Assembly: GCF_004564135.1 (NCBI RefSeq)
Contig: NZ_CP038255.1
Location: forward strand, 94,501 to 158,500
DNA length: 64,000 nucleotides
DNA from: Terasakiella sp. SH-1
GTDB lineage: Bacteria > Pseudomonadota > Alphaproteobacteria > Rhodospirillales > Terasakiellaceae
Direction of reading: 5' to 3'
Shown: in pieces, positions 34,873 through 44,228 of the stretch
How positions within the stretch are numbered: the first letter of the stretch is position 1
Layout of the letters: every line of letters starts with the position of its first letter
The notes under the pieces: model-generated
The model's database searches: none
Told to the model about the DNA's origin: nothing
What the model saw: the letters and a program-made list of their open reading frames with translations, nothing else
Program-made: the position numbers and the translations under genes

Positions 34873-36702
34873 ATGGCAAACGATCCGAAAGATCAGAAAG
34901 AGGCCCCTGAACAGGAGCAGTTTGATATGTTGGCAGGCAGTGAGCCGGAGCCAAAGCCCAAAGCTGCGCCTAAGAAGCCTCCGGCAAAGAAAACTGCCGA
35001 GGTAAGGGACGAGCCGAAAGAGGATTCTGAAACGGAAAGCAAGCCTGCATCTCCAAAAGCGCCGACAAAGCCCAAGGCAACGCCGCGTAAAACGGCAACG
35101 GCGACCAAGGCAGCTGCCAAAAAGGTTGAAGATGATAAAGCTGCGCAAGATAAGCCAGCGGCGAAGAAAGCGACAACAAGATCGACTGTAAAACCACAAG
35201 CAACTTCAAAAAAAGAAGAAGAGGCTGAGGTCGTCGAAAAAAAGTCTGCTGCCAAAAAAGAAACTGCGAAGACGCCAACAAAGGCAAGGACAGCCTCTTC
35301 AACAGTGAAGTCTACAACGACAAAGAAAACAACCAAAACCACAACAACTAAGGCGAAGCCAAAACCAAAGGCCGAGCCTGTTGAGGAAAAGAAAGAAGCT
35401 GTTGTTGAAGAAAAAAAGCCTGAACCTATTTCACCGCTTTTGATGGATGCCTTTAATGTCTCGCCTTGGGCCGGGGCACTCATGGGGCAGGGTGCACAGC
35501 CCATTATTCAGCCTGATGAAATTATCAAGGTGCCGGAAGCTGAACTGATTGTGGAAGAAAAGCCGCAAATTACACCTGAGACCCCCCCCGCAGATCCGGT
35601 CAATTCTGTTAGTGCAGAACCTATTCATGTGGAAACTGTCAAGGCCCCTGTTGCAGAAGAAAAAACGGTTGAAAAACAGCCTGAGCCCACAAAAGTTGAA
35701 GCCAAGGCCGAAGAAAATAAACCGGAAAAAACAGTAGAGCCTGCAAAAGTACAAGAACCAGCCAAGCCTGTGTTCAAAAATGCCAGTGGCGCAACAATTG
35801 ATTCGCCCTGGAAGACGTTCAACAATGAACCTGCACAGCAAACCAGTGACAGCGAAACCATTACCTATAAGGCACACGCTAAACCAGTAGAGCCTGCTGT
35901 TGTCATTCGCAGTTCGACAACGCCAATACCTGCGCCTGCTCAGTCTTCTCCCCCTATGGAACCTGTAGCAACAGTCAAACGCCGCCTTAAACGTGGTGAA
36001 CGTAAGGCCATGCGGGCTGAAAATATTGAACATTGGCTACATGAAAATGGGGATGGTGAGATTCCAACACGAACCCCTTCGCAGCCAACTGTAGGGGCTA
36101 AACAGCCAGCAGCCCCCGTTGAAAAAACGTCTGAGCCTGCACAAAAGCCGAAAGCATCAATTCCATGGCGTGAACCAGAAGCGGTTATTCCGCCAGAACT
36201 GGCCAAGGTGCAGATTGAACAGGCAGCTGCCAAGCCGCGTGTATCAAAACGTAAAAAGCCGACAGCGTGGGATGGGAATCCGGCGACAGAAACAAAACGA
36301 TTATCTGAACGTCTGGCAGAAGAACAGCCGGAAAGACAGCCGCAGGATATCGCGGTTGAAGGTATGGCTATCGGTATTATCAATGCCCTTGGTGATGGGG
36401 TGGAGGCTGTTGTCGATACGGCAAAAGGGGCTGTGGCCTCAATCGGGGAGCAGCCGACACGTCATTTGGATAAGGATGAAGTCTTAGTTGAAAACATTGC
36501 CCGAGGCACGGTTGATGCCTTGGGAAGTGGGGTGGAAGCCATTGTGGATGCAGGCACCTGTGCGGTCAAAGGGATCGGCATGGGGATTGATTGCGGCGTG
36601 CAATCTGTGAAAGGCGGCGTAACCCGGATAAAAAATGCCGGAAGCGGTGCTGCACACGGTTTTGTGGATGGAATCAAAAAGCCTACATCTTCAAAGGATT
36701 GA
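34873..36702 (+). CDS. mamJ: MamJ-like acidic chain-assembly protein (1)
   Basis: The 609-residue protein is of low complexity, rich in Lys, Pro, Ala and Glu (KKPPAKKTAEV, TTKKTTKTTTTKAK). The C-terminal part has two related segments, AIGIINALGDGVEAVVDTAK and ARGTVDALGSGVEAIVDAGT, and ends in a Gly-rich amphipathic stretch. The same motif occurs in the next gene. The position between mamE and mamK is that of mamJ, whose acidic repeat protein ties magnetosomes to the MamK filament. The bulk of the sequence does not align with Magnetospirillum MamJ by eye, so the name rests on position, composition and the LGDGxEA segment. Confidence 0.65.
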   Translation: MANDPKDQKEAPEQEQFDMLAGSEPEPKPKAAPKKPPAKKTAEVRDEPKEDSETESKPASPKAPTKPKATPRKTATATKAAAKKVEDDKAAQDKPAAKKATTRSTVKPQATSKKEEEAEVVEKKSAAKKETAKTPTKARTASSTVKSTTTKKTTKTTTTKAKPKPKAEPVEEKKEAVVEEKKPEPISPLLMDAFNVSPWAGALMGQGAQPIIQPDEIIKVPEAELIVEEKPQITPETPPADPVNSVSAEPIHVETVKAPVAEEKTVEKQPEPTKVEAKAEENKPEKTVEPAKVQEPAKPVFKNASGATIDSPWKTFNNEPAQQTSDSETITYKAHAKPVEPAVVIRSSTTPIPAPAQSSPPMEPVATVKRRLKRGERKAMRAENIEHWLHENGDGEIPTRTPSQPTVGAKQPAAPVEKTSEPAQKPKASIPWREPEAVIPPELAKVQIEQAAAKPRVSKRKKPTAWDGNPATETKRLSERLAEEQPERQPQDIAVEGMAIGIINALGDGVEAVVDTAKGAVASIGEQPTRHLDKDEVLVENIARGTVDALGSGVEAIVDAGTCAVKGIGMGIDCGVQSVKGGVTRIKNAGSGAAHGFVDGIKKPTSSKD

Positions 36703-36795
36703 GTCTGAATTATGTTAGACAAAAAAGGGTCTAACTGGTATCAAACATGGGGGTCCGGCCCAGCGTCGGATTTCTGAAAAAATAGGAACTGTATA

Positions 36796-37299
36796 ATGGT
36801 CACTAAAGCAACAGAAACACAACAAGAAGCTGAGAAAACAGAAACAACTGACTCAGCTGAAAAAACAGCGACTACGCCAAAAGCGGCTGACAAACCGGCT
36901 GCGGCAAAAGCTGAACCTGCGGAAGATAAATCTGTTGAAACAAAGACTGAAGCAGCTCCAAAGAAAGCTTCTGAAACTGAAGCTGAGAATGCAGATGCAC
37001 CCAATGGTCAGGAAATCCCGGTTGAGGATCTGGTCAACGGTGTGATCAATGTTCTTGGTGACGGTCTGGAAGCGATCATCAATTCAAGTTCATCTGCGCG
37101 TCAGAATGTTCTCCCTCATGCCAAAAGCAGCTTCAATGAAATGGTAAGCGGTGTGAAGGATGGCTTTACTGATCTGCGTGGATATGTAAATGACAAGCTC
37201 TCTTCCAATAAAGATGCTTCTGTTGAGGAAGAAATCGACGCTGCTGTTAGTGGGGATAACAAAGCGGACGAAAAGGCAGAGAGCGCTCCGCAAAGTTAA
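36796..37299 (+). CDS. MamJ-like acidic protein (2)
   Basis: A 167-residue protein, acidic and low in complexity at the N-terminus (TEAAPKKASETEAENADAP). It has the segment VNGVINVLGDGLEAIINSSS, matching both C-terminal segments of the preceding gene, then a helical tail (KSSFNEMVSGVKDGFTDLRG). It looks like a short paralogue of the upstream MamJ-like gene, and lies directly before mamK. Two J-type proteins could divide filament binding and magnetosome binding; that is inference. Confidence 0.6.
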   Translation: MVTKATETQQEAEKTETTDSAEKTATTPKAADKPAAAKAEPAEDKSVETKTEAAPKKASETEAENADAPNGQEIPVEDLVNGVINVLGDGLEAIINSSSSARQNVLPHAKSSFNEMVSGVKDGFTDLRGYVNDKLSSNKDASVEEEIDAAVSGDNKADEKAESAPQS

Positions 37300-37323
37300 C
37301 AGGTTTATTAAAGGTTTGAACAT

Positions 37324-38400
37324 ATGAGCAGTACACAAGACAGCTGGAACACTGGCAACGACACAACAAATGCAGGCGGTGAAAATGAACCACTGCTGAT
37401 CGGCTTTGATTTCGGCACTTCTTATACTGCGGTGATGTCAAACCGTGGGCATCAGCAGGTTTTCCGTTCTGTTGTGGGTTATCCCAAAGATATGATCGGG
37501 GTAAAATTGCTGGGTGAACCTTATGTGGTGGGCGATGCAGCCTTTGAAAAACGTTCTTTCGTTGATCTGCGCAGCCCGCTGAAAGACGGTGTTCTGCGTG
37601 AATATGTGGAACGCGATATGGAAGTCGCGCGTGATTTCGTTGACCATACCATCAATGCCATTGCCAAAGAGGGCGATGAAGTTGCTGTGATTGTGGGTGT
37701 TCCAGCACGTGCGTCAAACACCAACAAGGACCTGATGGTTCAGGTCTTTGAAGATTTTGTTGATACGGTTCAGGTGATTTCTGAACCGTTCCTCGTGGCT
37801 TATGGTCGTGGTTCGCTGGTGAACAGCCTGGTCATTGATATCGGGGCAGGGACTGTTGACATCTGTGCGCTTAAAGGCGCCATGCCGGGTCAAAAATCCC
37901 AGATTACGATTAATAAGGCCGGTAATTTTATTGACGAACAGATCGAAGCCTTGATCATGCAGGCCCACCCGGAAGTTCAGATGAATATCCATATGGCTCA
38001 AGCCATTAAGGAAAAACATGGTTTTGTCGGTACGGCTGCGGAACCCGCCATGGCTGAATTGCGTGTAGAAGGTAAACCGGCACAGTTCGATATTACCCGC
38101 GAAGTCAGCGCGGCGTGCGAAATGATCGTTCCGGGTATCATCGAAGGTGTGGAAAAACTGATCCAGACCTGTTCACCAGAAGATCAGGCCACCATGTTGA
38201 ATAATATCTTCCTGGCTGGCGGCGGCTCGCGCATTGGCGGTCTGGACAAGATGATTGCAGAACGTCTGGTTAGCTTTGGCGATGTGCAGGTGTCCCGCGT
38301 TTCTGATCCCACCTATGCTGTGGCGTCCGGTGCGTTGAAACTGGCACAAGAGCTGCCACCGCAATATTGGGACCAATTGGGCAGCGTGACAGACAACTAA
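37324..38400 (+). CDS. mamK: Actin-like magnetosome filament protein MamK
   Basis: MamK forms filaments that align and segregate the magnetosome chain. The 358-residue protein shows the actin-fold ATP motifs: phosphate 1 IGFDFGTSYTAVM, phosphate 2 SLVIDIGAGTVDICAL, and adenosine IFLAGGGSRIGGLD. Also typical of MamK are NRGHQQVFRSVVGYPKD and the end TYAVASGALKLAQEL. The length is close to the family norm of 347-360. It follows the MamJ-like genes by 24 bases. Confidence 0.97.
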   Translation: MSSTQDSWNTGNDTTNAGGENEPLLIGFDFGTSYTAVMSNRGHQQVFRSVVGYPKDMIGVKLLGEPYVVGDAAFEKRSFVDLRSPLKDGVLREYVERDMEVARDFVDHTINAIAKEGDEVAVIVGVPARASNTNKDLMVQVFEDFVDTVQVISEPFLVAYGRGSLVNSLVIDIGAGTVDICALKGAMPGQKSQITINKAGNFIDEQIEALIMQAHPEVQMNIHMAQAIKEKHGFVGTAAEPAMAELRVEGKPAQFDITREVSAACEMIVPGIIEGVEKLIQTCSPEDQATMLNNIFLAGGGSRIGGLDKMIAERLVSFGDVQVSRVSDPTYAVASGALKLAQELPPQYWDQLGSVTDN

Positions 38401-38437
38401 GTCTGAGCTGTCTTACAGGTCATTTGGAGAATAGAAC

Positions 38438-38668
38438 GTGGCAAAACTGATCATATATTTGATCTTGGCGATTGCTATCTTGTTATTTGCGCTGCAAAAC
38501 AATGTGCCGGTGGTGATTGATTTGATCTTTTTGCCCCCTGTGCAGATGCCGATGATTTTGGTCCTTGCTCTGGCCTTTTTCAGTGGCTTCATTGCGGCAC
38601 TCTTTAGTGTGGCGCGCATAACAATGAAAAAGAAAAACCGGGAACAGATCGAATATCATCCCAAATGA
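38438..38668 (+). CDS. mamL: Magnetosome protein MamL
   Basis: A 76-residue protein with two helices (LIIYLILAIAILLFALQ and MILVLALAFFSGFIAALF) joined by NNVPVVIDLIFLPPVQMP, and a basic tail (KKKNREQIEYHPK). This is a LapA-like plan. MamL is required for membrane invagination in Magnetospirillum. A GTG start with a GGAG site upstream. It is placed between mamK and mamM as expected. Confidence 0.93.
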   Translation: MAKLIIYLILAIAILLFALQNNVPVVIDLIFLPPVQMPMILVLALAFFSGFIAALFSVARITMKKKNREQIEYHPK

Positions 38669-38732
38669 GATGATGTTTGCTTTGTTTCCAAATGACCTTT
38701 GAGACGACTTTAAAGACTTAGGATTTTAGGGA

Positions 38733-39695
38733 ATGAAATACGATAAATGCGGTAAGTGCATAAAAACCATTGGCTGGGTCGGCTTGGTGGTCAATACCGT
38801 GCTGACTTTTCTCAAGGCTTTTGTCGGGCTGGTTTCCGGTTCCCACGCCCTCTTGGCCGATTCCCTGTATTCCTTTAAAGATGTGGTCAGCTCTCTTCTC
38901 GTCATTGTCGGCGGCAAGGTGTCTGAACAGACGTTGGATAAGGAACACCCGTACGGCCACGGCAAGATCGAATTTGTCCTCTCCCTCTTTGTCAGTGTGG
39001 TCTTTCTCGTCGTCACCGGCTTCTTGCTGGTTTACGCCATCTCCATGCTGTTTGGCGATAATATCCACGAAGCCCCGCACCTAATCGCGCTTTGGACCGC
39101 TGTGCTTTGTGCGGTTGTCAATGTGGTCATGTATGCCTATTCCAAATGTGCGGCTAATGAGAGCAACAGCCCGCTAATCAAGACCCTGTCCAAACATCAT
39201 CACGCCGATGCCTTTTCTTCAAGCGCGGTTGCGGTGGGGATCGTTGGGGCACATTACCTCAATATGCCCTGGATTGATACGGGTGTGGCTGTGGTGGAAA
39301 CCCTGCACCTGATGCATTTGGGCGGCCATGTCTTTAAAGATTCTGTCATGGGCCTGATGGACCGTCAGATCGACATGCCGAAACGCAAAATCCTCACCAA
39401 TCTGGTGCTGGGTGTGGAAGGTGTGAAGCAGCTCAAAGAAATGCGCACACGCTATATCGGTCAGAACATCTCTGCGGAAATCACCATCGGGGTGGATGAA
39501 AACTGCACCGTCGATGAGGCCACGGCCATTGCCGATAAGGTGAAAGACACCATTGTCCATACGGTGGCACGCATTGGCGCGATTCAGGTCAAGGCTGAAG
39601 CACAAGGCAGCAAGGAAAGCACGGCTGCTGAAGAAGCCGCAGATGCCATGAGCTTGCTGGATGAGGGTCCCGCACCGCAAGGTGGAACGGCTTAA
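38733..39695 (+). CDS. mamM: Magnetosome cation diffusion facilitator MamM
   Basis: A 320-residue CDF-family transporter believed to bring Fe(II) into the magnetosome lumen and to stabilise MamB. Six helices and a C-terminal cytoplasmic domain are present. The transport site residues appear as Tyr and Asp in LLADSLYSFKDV and His and Asp in SKHHHADAFSS. HPYGHGKIEF is the family signature. The C-terminal domain (RYIGQNISAEITIGVDEN) is conserved, and the tail is acidic and longer than in MamB. The next magnetosome gene is mamO: mamN is absent here. Confidence 0.95.
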   Translation: MKYDKCGKCIKTIGWVGLVVNTVLTFLKAFVGLVSGSHALLADSLYSFKDVVSSLLVIVGGKVSEQTLDKEHPYGHGKIEFVLSLFVSVVFLVVTGFLLVYAISMLFGDNIHEAPHLIALWTAVLCAVVNVVMYAYSKCAANESNSPLIKTLSKHHHADAFSSSAVAVGIVGAHYLNMPWIDTGVAVVETLHLMHLGGHVFKDSVMGLMDRQIDMPKRKILTNLVLGVEGVKQLKEMRTRYIGQNISAEITIGVDENCTVDEATAIADKVKDTIVHTVARIGAIQVKAEAQGSKESTAAEEAADAMSLLDEGPAPQGGTA

Positions 39696-39751
39696 AAAGC
39701 CAAGTAGTGAATAGACGAAATTAAAGTGACAACCAACAGGTTGAGAAAGAC

Positions 39752-41683
39752 ATGAGCGAGAAAGAAAACGTAAAGAAACTGGCCTTTTGGGGCGATCGGG
39801 GATTTTGCGCAAGTCCGTGGCAAGGTTTGGCCATTGGCTTTACGGCTCTGGTCTTCTTGACCTTTGCCTGGGGCTTTGTCGTTCTGGATGGCTTTAAGGA
39901 AGACGATCATTTTGATCGTTTCCACGATCTTTCCATCCCTGAATTCCTCTTCCGTGATGCTGCGGGTGCCCCGCAAGCCATTGCCGATGCCTTGGCACCG
40001 GGGATTGTCGGGATCAGTGGTTCTCAACCCAATATGCCGATGATGGCGTCTGGTTCTATCGTGAGTGCTGAAGGCCATGTACTGACGGTTCTTCATCCGT
40101 TGAAAAACCTTGATCAGCTTTATGTCCATGTACGCACGGTTGAAGGCATTACACCCTTTAAGGCCGAAGTGATTGAGACCAATGCCAATCATAATCTGGC
40201 CTTGTTGAAGATTACATCGCCAGAACGTTTTCAATATTTCACGCTGGCAAATACCTCAAACCTGAAGGTCAAAACAACAGTTGTTGCCTTGGGCCAAACC
40301 CGCAATGGCAATATCGTTATTAACCAAGGCCAAGTGCAGACGCTGGATACATCCTTGAAAGTCAATGGTCGCCCGATGAAAGCATTGGCGGCGACCGACG
40401 CGGTCTTTTCCTGGCAGCAAACAGGTGGCCCGCTGGTCAATACCCGTGGTGAAATTGTCGGTGTCAACGTTGCCTTTAAGGGGCCAAACGGTGTTGTTGA
40501 TGGCTTCATGATCCCCAGCTATGTGGTCATGACCCATTTTGGAAATATTGCGAAATTCAAGGTGGGCCAAGACGTTGTGGTTCCGGTGATGTGGAAACCT
40601 AAATCCCAAGTCGGTAATAACGCCCAAGTGACTGCCCCACCGATGTGGCAGATTACAGCAACACCGAACCCGCAAGTTCAAACGTTGAACCCGAGCCAAA
40701 CCACGTCTAACACCTTTGGCATGAATGTGGTTGCCAATGGGGTGAACCACGCCATGACCGATCTGGAGCATCTGGGCGGCACGCGTATTTTGGGTTTTCC
40801 GCTGAAAGATATTATCGGCTTGGCCCTCTTGGGTCTGGGGGCTGGCTTGATCAGCGGGATGATGACTATGGGCGGCGGCATCTTGCATGTGGCCGGGATG
40901 ATGATTGTCTTTGGTTATGGGATTTACCTCATTCGTCCGGTGGCTTATCTGACCAACTTGTTTATCTTCGGGGCCGCAGCACAGCGTAACCTGAAATCCG
41001 GTCTCGTCATGTGGGATACGGTGAAAAAGCTCCTGCCTTGGGCGGTAATTGGTATGGTTGGCGGTTACTTTATCGGTAACTATATCGGGGATGGTGGCAT
41101 TGCCTTCTTGCTCGGTGCCTTCGCTGCGATTATGACCCTGAAGGGCTTGCATGAAATTTTTGTCCCTGTTCAGGAAAATATTCTGGTCAAAACAGGTGAT
41201 GATAAAGAAGATAAAAACGTCATTCATGAAGGTATTGATGATGACGATTATATCGACGAGCTTCTGGCCGAAGAAAAAGACAAGCCGAAGATCGGGTCCT
41301 GGGCACTGGATATCAAGGATGTCTTGCTTGGTCTGCCCATCGGTTTGATCAGTGGTATTCTGGGTATTTCCGGTGGTGTTCTGGCCGTTCCGCTGCAACG
41401 CTTCTTTAAAGGCCAAGCCATTCAAAACGCCATTGCCAACAGCTCCATCGTTGTCTTCTGGGCCTCGGCCATGGGGGCATTGGTTGCCTTTATCCACGGC
41501 ACGAGCGCGGGCCTGATTGATTGGGAAACACCGCTGATCATGACCATGATCATGGTGCCGGGTGCCTTTGCTGGTGGTGCGTTGGGTGCACGTTTGATGA
41601 AGGTTCTGCCTTCCATCTTCCTGAAATGGTTCTACACCATCATCATGGCGGCCATCGCGGTTCGTATCCTCTTCTTAAGCTAA
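39752..41683 (+). CDS. mamO: Magnetosome protein MamO (pseudoprotease with TauE-like domain)
   Basis: MamO is needed for magnetite nucleation. The 643-residue protein has a membrane helix (about 26-48), then a trypsin-like domain whose triad is degenerate: His115 (TVLHPL), Asn148 where Asp is expected (NHNLALLKI) and Thr224 for Ser (QQTGGPLV). This matches known MamO, a non-proteolytic domain that binds metal. The C-terminal half has 7-8 helices of a TauE/SafE-type permease domain (MMTMGGGILHVAGMM, GILGISGGVLAVPLQR). It lies between mamM and mamP. Confidence 0.95.
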   Translation: MSEKENVKKLAFWGDRGFCASPWQGLAIGFTALVFLTFAWGFVVLDGFKEDDHFDRFHDLSIPEFLFRDAAGAPQAIADALAPGIVGISGSQPNMPMMASGSIVSAEGHVLTVLHPLKNLDQLYVHVRTVEGITPFKAEVIETNANHNLALLKITSPERFQYFTLANTSNLKVKTTVVALGQTRNGNIVINQGQVQTLDTSLKVNGRPMKALAATDAVFSWQQTGGPLVNTRGEIVGVNVAFKGPNGVVDGFMIPSYVVMTHFGNIAKFKVGQDVVVPVMWKPKSQVGNNAQVTAPPMWQITATPNPQVQTLNPSQTTSNTFGMNVVANGVNHAMTDLEHLGGTRILGFPLKDIIGLALLGLGAGLISGMMTMGGGILHVAGMMIVFGYGIYLIRPVAYLTNLFIFGAAAQRNLKSGLVMWDTVKKLLPWAVIGMVGGYFIGNYIGDGGIAFLLGAFAAIMTLKGLHEIFVPVQENILVKTGDDKEDKNVIHEGIDDDDYIDELLAEEKDKPKIGSWALDIKDVLLGLPIGLISGILGISGGVLAVPLQRFFKGQAIQNAIANSSIVVFWASAMGALVAFIHGTSAGLIDWETPLIMTMIMVPGAFAGGALGARLMKVLPSIFLKWFYTIIMAAIAVRILFLS

Positions 41684-41693
41684 GGAGAGGCTG

Positions 41694-42725
41694 ATGACAC
41701 GCAATGTCATATTGGCTGGTTTTACGTTAGGGGCGGTTTTGCTTGTTTTACTTGTTGTGTTTTTTGTCGATAGCTTCGGCTTTGGCAAGAAGGCGGCGGG
41801 TGATCAGGCTTCTGCAGCGACCTCTTCGTCGCTTGCTTCTCCTGCGCCTCAAGGCTCGACCTCTGTACCCTCCATGGCGGCGGTTCCGCCTGTGGCAGCC
41901 TATCAGAGCCCGTCTCTTCAGGGTAATGTGGGGGTGTCCCCGGTGCAAGGGGCGGTTCAGCCGATGAGCCCGAACGTGAACATTCAGTCACCGCAACAAG
42001 CTCAGGCACAGCCTGCCCCGGTTCAGCCGGATATGGCGGCGCAATCCAGCCCGGCCATCCAGTTTCAAAAGCCGTTGAGCCAGTTGATCCAGCCGGAAAA
42101 AGCGGCTGAGGTGCCGCCAAACTATATCCCCAAGACGGTGGAGCTGTTTGAAGCGCACTGGCAGGGCCTTGATAGCCGCGCCTGGACCGATGAGCTGCGC
42201 CGCAAACTTAAATATCCCAAGGGGCTGACGGGTATTCTGGTCGGTGAAGTCACGCTGAACGCCGCCGAAGCCGGTATTCTCGCAGGTGATATCATCAATA
42301 AGGTGGGCGATGTCAAAGTCAGCTCCCTTGAAGAATTCCAGATGGCGACCCGTGAAGTGCGCACCCAGACCAATGTGAAGCTGCGCCTCATGCGTCCGGG
42401 TAAGAAAAAGCAAGACGGCCGCTTCCCCATGCGCACGCTCACCCTGGTCATGATGGGCCAGCCGGATTTGGGTATGGCACAGGTGGAAGGGGCACCGATG
42501 ATCCTGCCCGGTGATCCGCGCCCGCACCCGCACCGCGGAGTCTGTACCAATTGCCACACAGTGGGTGATGGTTTTGAGCTGAGCCCGGACCCGGATTTGG
42601 TCTCTGTCCCGCCGCCCGTTATCGATCATGCCACTGTGGTTAAGGGTATTCGCCCGCACCGCGACCGTGGCCCCTGTGAAGCCTGTCATTTGATTCGTAA
42701 AGACCAAAAAGGAAAGAACCCATGA
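41694..42725 (+). CDS. mamP: Magnetosome haem protein MamP
   Basis: MamP is a c-type cytochrome with iron oxidase activity that sets the Fe(II)/Fe(III) balance for magnetite. The 343-residue protein has one N-terminal membrane helix (NVILAGFTLGAVLLVLLVVF) and a Pro/Gln/Ser-rich linker. A PDZ-like domain follows (GLTGILVGEVTLNAAEAGIL, AGDIINKVGDVKVSSLEEF). Two magnetochrome CXXCH motifs follow at residues 284 (CTNCH) and 328 (CEACH), each with a preceding PHPHRG or PHRDRGP segment. The C-terminus overlaps mamA by four bases. Confidence 0.95.
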   Translation: MTRNVILAGFTLGAVLLVLLVVFFVDSFGFGKKAAGDQASAATSSSLASPAPQGSTSVPSMAAVPPVAAYQSPSLQGNVGVSPVQGAVQPMSPNVNIQSPQQAQAQPAPVQPDMAAQSSPAIQFQKPLSQLIQPEKAAEVPPNYIPKTVELFEAHWQGLDSRAWTDELRRKLKYPKGLTGILVGEVTLNAAEAGILAGDIINKVGDVKVSSLEEFQMATREVRTQTNVKLRLMRPGKKKQDGRFPMRTLTLVMMGQPDLGMAQVEGAPMILPGDPRPHPHRGVCTNCHTVGDGFELSPDPDLVSVPPPVIDHATVVKGIRPHRDRGPCEACHLIRKDQKGKNP

Positions 42726-43369
42726 GCATTATCAAAGGCGACCTGGTTGGGCGTTCGGAAGAATACGCTCAATATACCGCGATCATCTTAAAACGTTTGG
42801 GCACCAAACTGGTTGGGGGCTTCCACGACCTGTTTACCATCGATGATGAAACGCGCATGGAATATTTCCGTGACAAGGCCATCAATCTGGCGAAAGCCGG
42901 CAAGCACCAGCGTGCCGGCCAATTGCTGGAACAGCTTTATAAATCCAACCCGGAAGACGGCGAAGTCATGCTGCATCTGGGCGTGTGCTACCTTAAACTC
43001 GGCCATCGCAATGAAGGGATCGAGCTTCTGGAAAAAGCCAGCGATGAACATAAGGACGATATCAAACTCGCCACCGTGCTCGGCCTGTCTTACATTCAGA
43101 ATGAAGATTTTGAAAAAGCCATCCCTTTGTTGGAAAAAGTCATTGAAGATACGCCGAACTCGGCCAATATCCTCTATCGTCTGGGTGTGGCTTACGACAA
43201 TACAGGTAACTATCAGCGCGCGGTGGAATGTTTCCTCAGTGCGCTTGAGATCAAGCCGGATGAAGCGCGTATCCACCGCAGCGTGGGGTATGCCTTTGAA
43301 CAGATGGATGATCACGAAGCAGCCATGGCGCATTTCAAACGTGCCAACGAGCTCGGCGGTGGGGAGTAA
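42722..43369 (+). CDS. mamA: Magnetosome TPR protein MamA
   Basis: A 215-residue TPR protein that coats the magnetosome surface and activates vesicles. After residue 50 there are at least four TPRs, with helical pairs at AINLAKAGKHQRAGQLLEQL, VMLHLGVCYLKLGHRNEGIE, ATVLGLSYIQNEDFEKAIPL and ANILYRLGVAYDNTGNYQRA. The order mamP-mamA-mamQ and the ATGA overlap with mamP support the assignment. No membrane segment is present, as expected for a peripheral protein. Confidence 0.95.
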   Translation: MSIIKGDLVGRSEEYAQYTAIILKRLGTKLVGGFHDLFTIDDETRMEYFRDKAINLAKAGKHQRAGQLLEQLYKSNPEDGEVMLHLGVCYLKLGHRNEGIELLEKASDEHKDDIKLATVLGLSYIQNEDFEKAIPLLEKVIEDTPNSANILYRLGVAYDNTGNYQRAVECFLSALEIKPDEARIHRSVGYAFEQMDDHEAAMAHFKRANELGGGE

Positions 43370-43400
43370 TCGCTTTTAAAAGCGAAGGTTAGTGTGAACC

Positions 43401-44228
43401 ATGGTGAATTTCTTTAATACCGGCAATCAGGCCCCGTCTCAGGAACTGCAACGGCTCAAACGCTCCGAAGCGATGCTGGCGCAGCTCTATCGTGATGAGA
43501 CGGAACCGCGCTTTTCCGTGCCGTCCATGAAAGGGGTCAAAACCCTGTTTCTGGTCTCGGTGCTGGGGATTTTGCTGTTTTCCGGCACACTATTTTACAA
43601 GTTCAACGACTTCATTATTTTCCGTGAAGACGTGCTGGCCAAGGCCGGGAACCTGCAATCAGCCTTACAACGGCGCAAAGACTTGTTCTCCAACCTGGTC
43701 AACCTGACCCTGAACCATGCGTCTCTTGAACATTCCATTTTCTCCTATACCGCCAAAATGCGCACCGAGATCATCAAGAAAACTGGTGATGTGCTGCCAC
43801 CCGAAGCGGTGAAAGATGCCTTGGGGAAAAACAAGGATCTGGCCAAAGGCTTAGGTGCCTTGGGTGTGGGCGAAGCCAATGGGGCAGACGGGCTGGATCT
43901 TAATGACATGGGGGCATCGCTTGGTCGCTTGCTTGCCGTTGTAGAAAAATATCCGGATATTAAATCCGCCCAGACTTATACGGAAGCCATGGTGGCTTTG
44001 GTGCAGATGGAAGACCTGATTACCCAGCGTCGTATGGATTATAACGAGTCCTTGCGGATTTATAATTCAGCCATCTCCAAATTCCCCTGGAAGATTTTGG
44101 CGGATTTCACCAACTTCCCGCGCTTTGAATATTTCAACGAGAAAACCATCACCGACAGCGCCCCGAAACTGGGTCTGGAAACCTATCGCCCGTTGGTTCC
44201 TTTCATCGATGAGGGAGGCGGACACTAA
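43401..44228 (+). CDS. mamQ: Magnetosome LemA-like protein MamQ
   Basis: A 275-residue LemA-family protein with one membrane helix (about 51-70: TLFLVSVLGILLFSGTLFYK). The LemA core follows: LQSALQRRKDLFSNLVNLTL, then the helices through YTEAMVALVQMEDLITQRRM and the conserved YNESLRIYNSAISKFPW near the end. MamQ is essential for magnetosome membrane formation. The stop codon overlaps the mamR start by one base. Confidence 0.95.
   Translation: MVNFFNTGNQAPSQELQRLKRSEAMLAQLYRDETEPRFSVPSMKGVKTLFLVSVLGILLFSGTLFYKFNDFIIFREDVLAKAGNLQSALQRRKDLFSNLVNLTLNHASLEHSIFSYTAKMRTEIIKKTGDVLPPEAVKDALGKNKDLAKGLGALGVGEANGADGLDLNDMGASLGRLLAVVEKYPDIKSAQTYTEAMVALVQMEDLITQRRMDYNESLRIYNSAISKFPWKILADFTNFPRFEYFNEKTITDSAPKLGLETYRPLVPFIDEGGGH

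Noticed and set aside
38669-39751. A mamN gene between mamL and mamO
   Set aside because: The only gene in this interval is mamM; gaps to mamL and mamO are under 70 bases, leaving no room.
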